Assembly: GCF_900230255.1 (NCBI RefSeq)
Contig: NZ_OCNJ01000002.1
Span: forward strand, 1 to 64,000
Origin: Caenispirillum bisanense
GTDB taxonomy: Bacteria; Pseudomonadota; Alphaproteobacteria; Rhodospirillales; Rhodospirillaceae
Reading direction: 5' to 3'
DNA: 64,000 bases
Part shown: positions 32,860-41,615 of the stretch, in pieces
Layout of the letters: every line of letters begins with the position of its first letter
How positions within the stretch are numbered: position 1 is the first letter of the stretch
Translations under genes and position numbers: made by a program
Notes under the pieces: model-generated
What the model was told of the DNA's origin: nothing
The model's database searches: none
Seen by the model: only the letters and a program-made list of their open reading frames with translations

Positions 32860-33759
32860 TCAGCCGAGGGCGCGTTCCGCCCGCAGCCGGCGCGCGGCGA
32901 AATCCACGAAGGCCCGCACCCGGGCGGAGGCGTCCCGCCCCTCGCGGTGCACGAGGTGGATCGGCACCGGCGGCGGCTCGTAGTCCGCCAGCACCACCGC
33001 CAGCCGGCCGGCCGCGACGTCGGCGGCGACCATGTAGGACAGCACGCGCGTCAGCCCGTGCCCCTGCAGGGCGGCGGCGATGGCCGTATCCGCCGTGTTC
33101 ACCTCCAGCCGCGGCGCCGTCCGCACCGCGATCTCGCCGTCGCCGGCACGGAACGACCACACCGGCGACGGCGTGACGCCGTGCACCGCGACGATGCGGT
33201 GATCGGCCAGCGCAGCCGGCTCCTGCGGCACGCCGTGCGCCGCCAGATAGGCCGGCGAGGCGCAGACGAGGCGCCGCACCGACCCCACCTTCACCGCCGT
33301 CATCCCCGAATCGGGCAGGTGGGCGATGCGCACCGCCACGTCCAGGCCTTCGTCCATGAGGTTGACGACGCGGTCGACGAACAGCGTCCGCACGCTCACC
33401 CGCGGATGACGGCCGAGAAAGTCGAGCAGGATCGGGGCGATGTGTATGCGCCCGAACAGCACCGGCGCCGTGACCGACAGCCGCCCCTGCGGCTCGCGGT
33501 GCGAGCCGGCCGCGGCCTCCTCCGCCTCCTCGACCTCGGCCAGGATGCGGCGGCAGTCCTCCAGGTAGCGGCGGCCCTCTTCGGTCAGGCGCACGCTGCG
33601 CGTGGTGCGGTGAAGCAGCCGCGTGCCGATGCGGTCTTCGAGCGCGGCGACGGCCCGCGTCACCACGGGCGGCGACAGCGCCAGGCGGCGCGCCGCGCGC
33701 ACGAAGCCTTCTTCCTCCGCGACCGCCACGAACACCGTCATCGCCTGCAGCCTGTCCAT
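32860..33759 (-). CDS. LysR-family regulator (299 aa)
   Basis: HTH: FVAVAEEEGFVRAARRLALSPPVVTRAVAALEDRIGTRLLHRTTRSVRLTEEG. Effector domain: VTAPVLFGRIHIAPILLDFLGRHPRVSVRTLF and VAVRIAHLPDSGMTAVKVG. It is divergent from the carboxymuconolactone decarboxylase-like gene and the flavin/Fe-S fusion gene, which are its probable targets. The gap contains AT-rich sequence with GAATGAGAATTCAT-type symmetry. Confidence 0.9.
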   Translation of the reverse strand: MDRLQAMTVFVAVAEEEGFVRAARRLALSPPVVTRAVAALEDRIGTRLLHRTTRSVRLTEEGRRYLEDCRRILAEVEEAEEAAAGSHREPQGRLSVTAPVLFGRIHIAPILLDFLGRHPRVSVRTLFVDRVVNLMDEGLDVAVRIAHLPDSGMTAVKVGSVRRLVCASPAYLAAHGVPQEPAALADHRIVAVHGVTPSPVWSFRAGDGEIAVRTAPRLEVNTADTAIAAALQGHGLTRVLSYMVAADVAAGRLAVVLADYEPPPVPIHLVHREGRDASARVRAFVDFAARRLRAERALG

Positions 33760-33890
33760 GACCGATCATTCCCTAAACTGGAACTATCTTTTGCCGAGAA
33801 TGAGAATTCATATCTTCGAAGACAAGGGCGATTGTCTGGTCACCGGGGGCGGCCATCGCCGTCCCGGCCACCGGACAAGGACCGTTCCCC

Positions 33891-34436
33891 ATGACCCGCA
33901 TCCCCGCCGTCGATCCCGCCGCCGCCTCCGCCGAGGCCAAGGCCCTGCTGGACGCCGTTCAGGCCAAGCTCGGCATGACGCCCAACTTCCTGCGCGTGCT
34001 CGCCCATTCCCCCGCCGCCCTCGCCGCTTTCCTCGGGCTGCACGGCATCGCCGGGCAAGGCAGCCTTGATGCACCGACGCGCGAGCGCATCGCGCTCGCC
34101 CTCGCCGAGCAGAACGACTGCCAGTACTGCGTCTCGGCGCATACCGCCATCGGCCGCGGCACCGGGCTGAGCGGCGAGGAGATGGCGGCCAACCGCCGCG
34201 GCACCTCGCAGGACGACCGGGCGGCGGCGGCCGTCGCCTTCGCCCGCGCCCTGGTCGAGCACACGGGCGAGGTGACCACCGCCGAGATCGAGGCGGTGCG
34301 CCGGGCCGGCTACGGCGATGCCGAGATCGTCGAGATCATCGTGCACGTCGGCATGAACCTGCTGACCAACATCCTCGGCAAGGCCAGCCGCATCGAGATC
34401 GACTTCCCCGAGGTCCCGCTGCTGCAGCACGCCTGA
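33891..34436 (+). CDS. Carboxymuconolactone decarboxylase/AhpD-family protein (181 aa)
   Basis: The helical fold has the redox motif CQYCVSAHT (CxxC plus His), typical of AhpD-like peroxidase or disulfide-reductase proteins. LGMTPNFLRVLAHSPAALAAFLG and IVEIIVHVGMNLLTNILGKA frame it. It lies 75 nt before the three-domain flavin/ferredoxin protein, is probably in one operon with it, and is divergent from a LysR gene. Confidence 0.92.
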   Translation: MTRIPAVDPAAASAEAKALLDAVQAKLGMTPNFLRVLAHSPAALAAFLGLHGIAGQGSLDAPTRERIALALAEQNDCQYCVSAHTAIGRGTGLSGEEMAANRRGTSQDDRAAAAVAFARALVEHTGEVTTAEIEAVRRAGYGDAEIVEIIVHVGMNLLTNILGKASRIEIDFPEVPLLQHA

Positions 34437-34511
34437 TCCCGCGCCGCCGCCCCCGCCCGACCGTGCCCGGTAGGGCGGGGGCGCCGGTTTCCTCCAGGGA
34501 GTGTTCCCGCC

Positions 34512-36113
34512 ATGGCACGCGCTTTCGCAGACATCACCTTCACCCCGAGCGTCAAGGCCGCCCAGGCCCGCTACGGCAGCCGCGCCGCCAACGAGGGGTT
34601 CGAGCGGGCCGCCGACCGCGGGGCCGTGCTCACCGCCCGCGAGGCGGAGTTCATCGCCGCCCGCGACGGATTCTATCAGGCGACCGTGGGCGAGACCGGC
34701 TGGCCCTACGTCCAGTTCCGCGGCGGCCCGCCGGGTTTCCTGAAGGTCCTGGACGAGCGGACGCTCGGCTATGCCGACTTCCGCGGCAACGTCCAGTACA
34801 TCAGCACGGGCAATATCGAGGCGGACGGCCGCGTCGCCCTGATCCTCATGGACTATGCCAACCGCCGCCGCCTGAAGATCTGGGCGCGGGCGCGCATCGT
34901 GCACGAGAGCGACGATCGCGCCCTGCTGGCCCGGCTGGAGATCCCGACCTATCGCGCCCGCGTCGAGCGGGCGGTGGTGTTGACGGTCGAAGCGCTGGAC
35001 TGGAACTGCCCGCAGCACATCACGCCCCGCTTCACCGCCGAGGAAACCGCGGCGCTGGTCGCCCCGCTGCGCCGCCAACTCGCCGATGCAGAAGCAGAGG
35101 CGGCCGCCCTGCGGGCGCAGGGGACGGCGCCGCCGCCGCGCCTCGGCAGCGGCCCGCTGGAGCTTGTGATCTCGGGGATCCGGCAGGTGACGCCGCGCAT
35201 CCGCACGTACGAGCTGCAGGCCCCCGACGGCGGACGACTGCCGACTTGGACGCCGGGCGCCCATCTCGCCGTGCCGGTCCGCCTGCCCGACGGGACGGAG
35301 GCGACGCGCCCCTATTCGCTGACGGGCGACCCGGCCGACCGCCACCGCTACCGGATCGCCGTCCAGCGCGAGGACGGCGGCCGCGGCGGCTCCGTCGCCG
35401 TGCACCGCGACTACGGCCTCGGTACCGTCCTGCACTGCGGCCGGCCGGCGAACCGGTTCCCGCTGCACGACGACGCGCGGCCGACCGTGCTCGTCGCCGG
35501 CGGCATCGGCATCACGCCGCTGCGGGCGATGGCGGCGGCTCTGCTCGAAGCGGGGCGCCCCTTCACCCTCCACTACGCCACCCGCGACCCGGCGGGGATG
35601 GCGATGCTGCGGGACCTGGAGGCACGCCTCGGCGACCGCCTGCGCCGGTACGGCGCGCTCGACCCCGCGTCGCGACGACTTGACGTCGGCGCCGTCCTGG
35701 CGGCGGCGCCGGCCGATGCCGTCGTCTACGCCTGCGGGCCGGCATCCCTCCTCGCGGCGGTCCACGAGCATGCCGCCGCCTGCGGCATCCCGCCCGAGCG
35801 GGTGCGGTCGGAGCGCTTCGCGGCGTCGGAGCCGGCGGGGGTCGACGGGCCGCTCAGCGTCCACCTCGTGCGCTCCGGCCGCAGCGTCGCAGTGCCCGCC
35901 GGGCAGAGCATCCTCGACGCCCTGGCCGCGGCAGGCATCGAGACCGCCGCCCAATGCCGCGTCGGCACCTGCGGCACCTGCGCCACCAAGGTCCTCGACG
36001 GCGTGCCGGACCACCGTGACGACGCCTTGACCGCCGCCGAGCGGACGCAGGCCGGGTTGATGTGCCCCTGCGTGTCGTGGGCGGTCGGGGATGCCCTCAC
36101 CCTTGACCTGTGA
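34512..36113 (+). CDS. Three-domain fusion: PNPOx-like flavin domain, ferredoxin reductase, [2Fe-2S] ferredoxin (533 aa)
   Basis: Residues about 1-190 are a pyridoxamine-phosphate-oxidase-like split barrel (FYQATVGETGWPYVQFRGGPPGFLKVL, then YISTGNIEADGRVALILMDYANRRRLKIW). Residues about 215-430 are an FNR-type reductase: RPYSLTG (flavin), GGIGITPLRAM (nucleotide) and YACGPASLLAAV. Residues about 445-533 are a plant-type ferredoxin with CRVGTCGTCATKVLDG and a later Cys in LMCPC. This electron chain, NAD(P)H to flavin to [2Fe-2S], resembles vanillate demethylase-type reductases. The N-terminal domain could be a second flavin site. No oxygenase gene is adjacent. Confidence 0.9.
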   Translation: MARAFADITFTPSVKAAQARYGSRAANEGFERAADRGAVLTAREAEFIAARDGFYQATVGETGWPYVQFRGGPPGFLKVLDERTLGYADFRGNVQYISTGNIEADGRVALILMDYANRRRLKIWARARIVHESDDRALLARLEIPTYRARVERAVVLTVEALDWNCPQHITPRFTAEETAALVAPLRRQLADAEAEAAALRAQGTAPPPRLGSGPLELVISGIRQVTPRIRTYELQAPDGGRLPTWTPGAHLAVPVRLPDGTEATRPYSLTGDPADRHRYRIAVQREDGGRGGSVAVHRDYGLGTVLHCGRPANRFPLHDDARPTVLVAGGIGITPLRAMAAALLEAGRPFTLHYATRDPAGMAMLRDLEARLGDRLRRYGALDPASRRLDVGAVLAAAPADAVVYACGPASLLAAVHEHAAACGIPPERVRSERFAASEPAGVDGPLSVHLVRSGRSVAVPAGQSILDALAAAGIETAAQCRVGTCGTCATKVLDGVPDHRDDALTAAERTQAGLMCPCVSWAVGDALTLDL

Positions 36114-36128
36114 CGGGCCGCGCGCCGG

Positions 36129-36581
36129 TCAGCCGTCGGCGGGAACCTTGCGGATCACCGTGTCGTCGGGGCCGACCAGGCGGCCGTCCTCGGCGCGCAC
36201 CTCCAGGTGGACCGGCCGGCCGCTCTCGCGGTCGACCAGGACGGAATGGGCCTCGTCCGCGGTGAACAGATGGCGCTCGCCGAACTGGCGCAGCGCCACC
36301 ATCACCGGGAACAGGTCCCGCCCGACCGGCGTCAGCCTGTACGCGCTGCGCGTCCCCGTCTCGCCGGTCGGCACCGCCTCCAGGATCCCCCGCGCGACCA
36401 GCGTGCGCAGGCGGTCGGTGAGGATGTTCTTGGCGATCCCGAGGCTCTTCTGGAACTCGCCGAACCGCGTCATGCCGTCGAAGGCGTCGCGCACGATCAG
36501 CAGCGACCACCAGTCCCCGATGACGTCCAGGGACCGGGCGCTGGGGCAGTGGTCGGTCTTCAGGCTCTTGCGTCCCACCAT
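36129..36581 (-). CDS. HxlR-family regulator (150 aa)
   Basis: HTH core: CPSARSLDVIGDWWSLLIVRDAFDGMTRFGEFQKSLGIAKNILTDRLRTLVARGIL, with the N-terminal Cys of the family. A longer C-terminal extension (about residues 110-150, ending in GRPVHLEVRAEDGRL) is present. GGAG lies before the ATG at 36581. It is divergent from an MFS exporter with an operator-like inverted repeat between, and convergent with the fusion oxidoreductase gene. Confidence 0.92.
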   Translation of the reverse strand: MVGRKSLKTDHCPSARSLDVIGDWWSLLIVRDAFDGMTRFGEFQKSLGIAKNILTDRLRTLVARGILEAVPTGETGTRSAYRLTPVGRDLFPVMVALRQFGERHLFTADEAHSVLVDRESGRPVHLEVRAEDGRLVGPDDTVIRKVPADG

Positions 36582-36632
36582 GGGGTGTCTCCGGATCGAA
36601 CGGCGGCGTCCCCGGTTTTCGGTTGCATTATA

Positions 36633-36662
36633 AAACCAACAGGGGTACTGCTTGTTTGGTTT
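36633..36662. promoter_or_regulatory. Probable HxlR operator between regulator and MFS gene
   Basis: AAACCAA (36633-36639) and TTGGTTT (36656-36662) form a perfect inverted repeat with 16 nt between, centred near GGTACT. The region is AT-rich, with TTGCATTATAAA just before it. Confidence 0.5.
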
Positions 36663-36694
36663 CATAAAGAGACCATGATCGACAGGAGCCCGCA

Positions 36695-37984
36695 ATGGAC
36701 TTGCCGAAGAACGCAGCGCCCGACGGCGCCGCGGCCGCCCCCTTGCGCCCGCAATCCACCCCCGACCCCGCCCTCTCGGGCGCCGCGCCGCGGATGAGCC
36801 GGCCGGTCACCCTCCTGTTCGCCGTCGCGAGCGGGCTCGCCGTGGCGAACGCATACTTCGCCCATCCCCTGCTCGACGTCATGGCCGACGACCTCGCGCT
36901 CACCCGCGGCCAGGCCGGGCTCATCGTCGGGGCGACCCAGGTCGGCTACGCCGTCGGCCTGATCCTGCTGGTGCCGCTCGGCGACCTCGTCGACCGCCGC
37001 AGGCTGATCCTCGGCCAGTCGCTGCTGTCGGTTCTGGCCCTCCTGTGCGTCGGGTTCGCCTCGACGGCGGCGATGTTGCTGGCGTCCATGGCGACGGTCG
37101 GGTTGCTGGCGGTGGTGACGCAGGCGCTCGTCGCCTATGCGGCCAGCCTGGCGCGGCCGGGCGAACGCGGCCATGTGGTCGGCGTGGTCACCAGCGGCAT
37201 CGTCCTCGGCATCCTGCTGGCCCGCAGCGTAGCCGGGCTGGTGACGGATCTTTCCGGATGGCGGACGGTCTACCTGCTGTCGGCCGGCCTGATGCTGGTG
37301 ATCACGGTGCTGCTCTGCCGGGCCCTTCCGCACCAGGAGAGGCGGGCGGAGCGGCAGTCCTACGTCGGGCTGATCGGCTCCCTGGTGACGCTCTTCGTCG
37401 CGGAGCCGGTCCTGCGAATCCGTGCGGTGATCGCCATGCTGATCTTCGCCGACGTCACGACCCTTCTCGCGCCCCTGGTCCTGCCGCTGAGCGCGCCGCC
37501 CTACGCGCTGTCCCATACCGAGGTCGGGCTCTTCGGGCTCGCCGGTGCCGCCGGTGCGCTGGGGGCGGCACGGGCGGGGCGGTGGGCCGATCGCGGGTAC
37601 GGGCAGCGGACGACGGGTGTCGCACTGGGGCTCATGACCGTCGCCTGGCTGCCCATCTCCCTGCTGCCGCACTCCTTGCTGTGGCTTGTGGTCGGCGTCG
37701 TCGTCCTCGACTTCGGCCTGCAGGCCGTCCACGTCACGAACCAGAGCATGATCTATCGCACGCGACCCGAGGCGCAAAACCGCCTCACTGCCGCCTACAT
37801 GGTCTTCTATTCCGTGGGCAGTGCCATCGGCTCCTCGCTCTCGACCCTGGTCTACGCCCGTGCCGGGTGGGGCGGCGTCTCCCTGATGGGGGCAGGCATC
37901 GGCGTCCTTGCGCTGATGTTCTGGTCCCTGACCTTGCGCGCGACGCCGGCCTGCGCCACCCGCCCGACGGCGGCCGCCGAGTAG
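36695..37984 (+). CDS. MFS transporter (429 aa)
   Basis: Twelve hydrophobic segments; TLLFAVASGLAVANAYFAHPLLDVMADDLALTRGQAGLIVGATQVGYAVGLILLVPLGDLVDRRRLI contains TM1-2 and motif A (GDLVDRR). The N-terminal 30 residues are hydrophilic and Pro/Ala-rich. The ligand is unknown. Regulation by the adjacent HxlR gene is inferred from the divergent layout. GGAG precedes the ATG. Confidence 0.9.
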   Translation: MDLPKNAAPDGAAAAPLRPQSTPDPALSGAAPRMSRPVTLLFAVASGLAVANAYFAHPLLDVMADDLALTRGQAGLIVGATQVGYAVGLILLVPLGDLVDRRRLILGQSLLSVLALLCVGFASTAAMLLASMATVGLLAVVTQALVAYAASLARPGERGHVVGVVTSGIVLGILLARSVAGLVTDLSGWRTVYLLSAGLMLVITVLLCRALPHQERRAERQSYVGLIGSLVTLFVAEPVLRIRAVIAMLIFADVTTLLAPLVLPLSAPPYALSHTEVGLFGLAGAAGALGAARAGRWADRGYGQRTTGVALGLMTVAWLPISLLPHSLLWLVVGVVVLDFGLQAVHVTNQSMIYRTRPEAQNRLTAAYMVFYSVGSAIGSSLSTLVYARAGWGGVSLMGAGIGVLALMFWSLTLRATPACATRPTAAAE

Positions 37985-38070
37985 ACGAATGGACCTGGGC
38001 GAACCGGTCCGGGCCGGTCACTCTGGGCGGCGAGGTCGCAGTGCGCCGGCCGCCGGAAGGAGAAGACGCC

Positions 38071-38481
38071 ATGAGTGAAGAGGAGTCCCCGACCGCCCGC
38101 ATCGACGCCAAGATCGCCGGCCTCGGCGATTGGCGCGGCGCCGTCCTGGCGCGGATGCGCCGGCTGATCCACGAGGCCGACCCGGCGGTGGTCGAGGCGG
38201 TGAAGTGGGTGAAGCCCACCAACCCCTCGGGCGTCCCGACGTGGGAGCACGACGGCATCCTCTGCACCGGCGAGGTCTACAAGGCCACCGTCAAGCTGAC
38301 CTTCGCCAAAGGCGCCGCGCTGCCCGACCCCGCCGGCCTGTTCAACGCGAGCCTGGGCGGCGGCACGCGCCGGGCCATCGACATCCGCGACGGCGACGGC
38401 GTCGACGCAGCGGCGTTCAAGGCACTGGTGGAGGCGGCCGTCGCCTTCAACGAAGCGAACCGGAAGACGAAGCGCCGCTAG
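38071..38481 (+). CDS. DUF1801 family protein (136 aa)
   Basis: Opening SEEESPTARIDAKIAGLGDWRGAVLARMRRLIHEADPAVVEAVKWVKPTNPSGVPTWEHDGILCTGE and VKLTFAKGAALPDPAGLFNASL mark a DUF1801 (YdhG-like) protein; its function is unknown. AAGGAG precedes the ATG. Its last 38 codons are almost duplicated at 56041-56160. The TAG stop abuts a truncated IS5-type element. Confidence 0.9.
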   Translation: MSEEESPTARIDAKIAGLGDWRGAVLARMRRLIHEADPAVVEAVKWVKPTNPSGVPTWEHDGILCTGEVYKATVKLTFAKGAALPDPAGLFNASLGGGTRRAIDIRDGDGVDAAAFKALVEAAVAFNEANRKTKRR

Positions 38482-39155
38482 GACGCGGACTCATACCTAA
38501 GCCAGATTTGGGACGCCGCGATGAGAATTGCGGCCAGATAGTTTCTGGCGGACTGCTCGTAGCGGGTGGCGATCTTGCGGAGCTGCTTGATTTTGTTGAA
38601 AAACCGTTCCACCAGGTTGCGCTGACGGTATAAGGCTCGATCGACGGAGCGTTGGACTTTCCGGTCCCGCTGGGTCGGAATATGGGGCTCGGCTCCATGC
38701 TGGCGGACAAGGTTCAGAATGGCCTGAGCGTCGTAGCCGCGATCGGCAACCAGATGGTCGGCTGCAGGGAGCCCTTCCAGCATGGCTTCCACAGCTGCCT
38801 TGTCCGACGCCTGACCCGCCGTCAGCACGATACATACCGGGCGGCCTGCTTCATCGACCACGGCGTTGATCTTGGTGCTCAGTCCACCACGAGAGCGACC
38901 GAGGGCGTGATCCGAATCCCCCTTTTTCCCGCCGCCGTATGGTGATGGGCGCGGACGATGGATGAGTCGATCAGGTGCATCGAGTGCGGCGACTTCGCCG
39001 CCAACATTTCGAAAACCTTCACCCACACGCCCTTTTTGGCCCACCTGTTGAACCGGTTGTAGACCGTCGTTGGCGGGCCGTAGCGCTCCGGCAGGTCCCT
39101 CCAGGGGCACCCCGTCCGGAGCACGTAGAAAATGCCGTTGGGAACCTGTCGATCC
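38478..39155 (-). mobile_element. Truncated IS5-family (IS427-like) insertion sequence
   Basis: The minus strand encodes a transposase in two frames: NGIFYVLRTGCPWRDLPERYGPPTTVYNRFNRW to HLIDSSIVRAHHH, then after a -1 shift GKKGDSDHALGRSRGGLSTKIN, DRGYDAQAI and RNLVERFFNKIKQLRKIATRYE. The shift lies in an A5G5 run at about 38930, as in IS427-group elements that use programmed -1 frameshifting. The N-terminal 60 or so residues and the right terminal repeat are missing. Its stop codon overlaps the DUF1801 TAG (CTAG). Confidence 0.85.
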
Positions 39156-39661
39156 CCTTCCTGCCCATGTGGCGGCTCACGGAAGACGCCGCCCGGTCGC
39201 GCCGCTTCCTGCACCACCTTCTCAGCCTGACGCAGGCGGAGGCCGCCGCCGATCCGCAAGGCCGCCCGCAGGCGCCGGCGCTTCTGGCCGAGGCGCTGGC
39301 CCTGTGGCCGGAGCTGGAGCGTTCCATCCACCCCTCGGCGCGCCTCGCCGCCTACGACCTCGACGGGCGCATCGAAGCGCTGCAGCCGGGCAGGACCCGC
39401 ATCGCCCAGCGCGCCATCCGCCGCCGCGGCTCCGACGGGCGCCTTCTGCTGGCGGAGAATTTTCTGGCAGCCGTCTATTGCCTGGAGTGGCCGTGGAGCG
39501 GTCGACTGCGTTGCGGGGTTCTGCCTAGCGGTTCGAGCCGATGGTGGTTCTACCGCACCTGTGCCCACTTCGTGGCGTCGTGGGAGCGTCAGCGCTTCAT
39601 CCTCGACGCCCGCGCCGTCCCGCGCCTGCGGTCGATCCTGGAGTGGTGGGAGGTGACGTGA
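39150..39661 (+). pseudogene. Unrecognised gene truncated at its 5' end by the IS junction
   Basis: The frame IPFLPMWRLTEDAARSRRFL, LLAEALALWPELERSIHPSARLAAYD and QRAIRRRGSDGRLLLAENFLAAVYCLEWPW continues to a stop at 39661, with GC-rich codon use and no start after the junction that suits it. I do not recognise the family; it is soluble and helix-rich. The segment after about 39490 looks less gene-like, so a second break is possible. Confidence 0.5.
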
Positions 39662-39721
39662 CCTGACGTCGAGGACGTAGGGGCATCCCCAGCGCCGCCA
39701 TACCGATCGCCGGCTCCGACG

Positions 39722-40642
39722 TCACAGCTCCACGCCCATCCGCTGGATCATGCGGTCGCGCTCGCGGAGCGCCGCGCGTGCCTGGTCGGGATGCGATGCG
39801 GCGCAGGCGTTGATCAGGCATTCCGCAGCGACGATGAAGGCGCCGAAGCTGTTGGAGAGGAAGCTCGACCCGTGGGAGACCAGAATGGCGGCTTGAGAGG
39901 TGTCGACCAGCGGTGAACTGGCGCTGTCGGTCAGGGCCACGGTCGACAGCCCGATCTCGCGGGCGGCGGCCGCCACCTCCACCACCTGCGTCGAGTAGGG
40001 GGCACAGCTGACGGAGATGAAGCAGTCGCCCGGCGACAGGACCGCGAGGCCTTCGGCGATGCCCAGGCTGTTGGCGTCGAGCAGCGAGACGTCCGACCGA
40101 ATCATGCGCAAGCCGTAGACGAGGAAGCTCGCCATCGCATGAAACTGGCGGATGCCGTACACGGCGACGTGGGGGGCCTCCGTGATGAGGGCGACGGCCT
40201 TGTCGAAGGCGGCGACGTCGAACTGCTCGACGAACCGATCGATGTTGGCCTGGTTCTCGCGGCACAGCTGGACCGCCCGGGCGTGCGACGAACTGCCGGC
40301 CGCGAGGGCGGCCTGGGCCTGGCGGGAATAGAACTCGCCGGGCGGGGACATCGAGGCCGACAGCAGGACCTGCTGAAACGCCGGGAACCCCGAGTAGCCG
40401 AGGCTGTGCGCGAGGCGGGTCAGGGTCGACGGGTTGACGCCCAGTTCCTCGGCCAGCGCCGTGATCGACAGCAGCACCGGGCTGCCGCGCAGCTCGATGA
40501 TGCGGCCCAACGCCGTGCGCGCCTTGGCGCCCAGGCTGATGGGGGCCTCGCCGCGCGCGATGGCGACCATCAGGGCACGCAGGTCGTCCAGCGTTTCAGG
40601 GGGTGCGGCCGCGGTAGACCGGTTGGGGGCTTCGCCAGTCAT
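39722..40642 (-). CDS. RpiR-family regulator with SIS domain (306 aa)
   Basis: The N-terminal HTH_6 domain is LSITALAEELGVNPSTLTRLAHSLGYSGFPAFQQVLL (about residues 55-95). The SIS domain (about 130-270) includes VAVYGIRQFHAMASFLVYGL, SVSCAPYSTQVVEVAAAAREIGLSTVALTDSASSPL. RpiR proteins usually bind phosphosugars, but SIS domains here may bind another ligand given the amino-acid transport context. It is the last gene of the SBP-permease-ATPase-hydrolase unit, overlapping the hydrolase by 47 nt. Its likely sites are the TGCAAA palindromes at 43850-43924. Confidence 0.92.
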   Translation of the reverse strand: MTGEAPNRSTAAAPPETLDDLRALMVAIARGEAPISLGAKARTALGRIIELRGSPVLLSITALAEELGVNPSTLTRLAHSLGYSGFPAFQQVLLSASMSPPGEFYSRQAQAALAAGSSSHARAVQLCRENQANIDRFVEQFDVAAFDKAVALITEAPHVAVYGIRQFHAMASFLVYGLRMIRSDVSLLDANSLGIAEGLAVLSPGDCFISVSCAPYSTQVVEVAAAAREIGLSTVALTDSASSPLVDTSQAAILVSHGSSFLSNSFGAFIVAAECLINACAASHPDQARAALRERDRMIQRMGVEL

Positions 40643-41615
40643 GAATGCTCCACTCGACTCCGTCTTCTGTGACATGGAGGACTGCCGTGGCAAGGGTATT
40701 CTCGTCGTCCGGGTCGTCGGAGCCGCTGCGATGGATGGGCAGCCCCGGCCCGCCTGCGTCGTGCAGGATGTCGAGCGGCGCCCATCCCTCAGCCAGCAAC
40801 GCCTCGCCCCGCACCTGGCGGTCGGCCGACGAACGGGTGACGTGTTGCGCCGCCGTGCCGCGATCGAGGTGCAGGGCGTGGTTGGCGTGCAGGGCGGGCG
40901 CCACGAGCGGGCGTACCGAGATCGCGCCGGCGCCGAACTCCACGGAAAGAATGCGGCGGTCGCGCCGGTGGCTGAGGGCGAAATGGAATCCGCCGCCGGT
41001 GCCGTGGTCGCGCAGCAGGGCGACCGCCTCGTCGAGCCCACCGGCGCCGAGCACCGCCCGGCCGATCACCATGCGCGGCATCGCCGGTCGCACGTCGAGC
41101 AGGCGCAGGTTGTTGACGGTCTGCACGAGGCCCGTGTCGGTCACCGCGAAGGTGTGACCCGGCAGCGAGCCGGGATAGCAGAACGACAGGAACCCGGGTC
41201 CGTCGGCCGGTGCCACCTCGGCGATGAAGGAGGCGCCGCGGAAGAACGGTAGGCCGTCCTCGTTATGGCCGATGAGCGGTGACGGCCCCGGGATCATCAC
41301 CGTGGTGCAGCCGTCCGGGACCGACGCCAGCAGGTCGCCGCGGCAGTTCCAGGCCACCACCTGCGGCAGCGGCAGCTCCAGGCCTTCCGCCAGCCCCTCC
41401 AGTTCGGCCCATACCGCCGGGAAGCGCGCCCGCACCGCCTCCGCCAGGGTCCGCACCCGTGCCGCCTGGGCGGGGCCGGTGACGAGGTCCCACACCTGGC
41501 TGCGGACGAGATGACGGTGCACGGCGTCCTTCCCGGCGCGCCCCAGCGCCAGGCCGATCTCGTGCGCGGTGCCGGCAGCCCGGACCCAGCCGAGATCCTT
41601 CTTTGCGTCAAACAT
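40596..41615 (-). CDS. C45-family Ntn hydrolase (acyltransferase-like, 339 aa)
   Basis: This belongs to the AAT (isopenicillin N acyltransferase)-like Ntn family. The proteolytic N-terminal nucleophile should be C103 in DGCTTVMIPG. AWNCRGDLL precedes it; IGHNEDGLPFF and FAVTDTGLVQTVNNLRL are conserved strands. Such proteins hydrolyse amide bonds in N-acyl amino acids or beta-alanyl peptides. The neighbouring ABC importer suggests the substrate is imported by it. The start overlaps the ATPase gene by 8 nt. Confidence 0.88.
   Translation of the reverse strand: MFDAKKDLGWVRAAGTAHEIGLALGRAGKDAVHRHLVRSQVWDLVTGPAQAARVRTLAEAVRARFPAVWAELEGLAEGLELPLPQVVAWNCRGDLLASVPDGCTTVMIPGPSPLIGHNEDGLPFFRGASFIAEVAPADGPGFLSFCYPGSLPGHTFAVTDTGLVQTVNNLRLLDVRPAMPRMVIGRAVLGAGGLDEAVALLRDHGTGGGFHFALSHRRDRRILSVEFGAGAISVRPLVAPALHANHALHLDRGTAAQHVTRSSADRQVRGEALLAEGWAPLDILHDAGGPGLPIHRSGSDDPDDENTLATAVLHVTEDGVEWSIHDWRSPQPVYRGRTP

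Noticed and set aside
38478-39155. IS5-type element as an intact, active insertion
   Set aside because: The N-terminal part of the transposase and one terminal repeat are missing.
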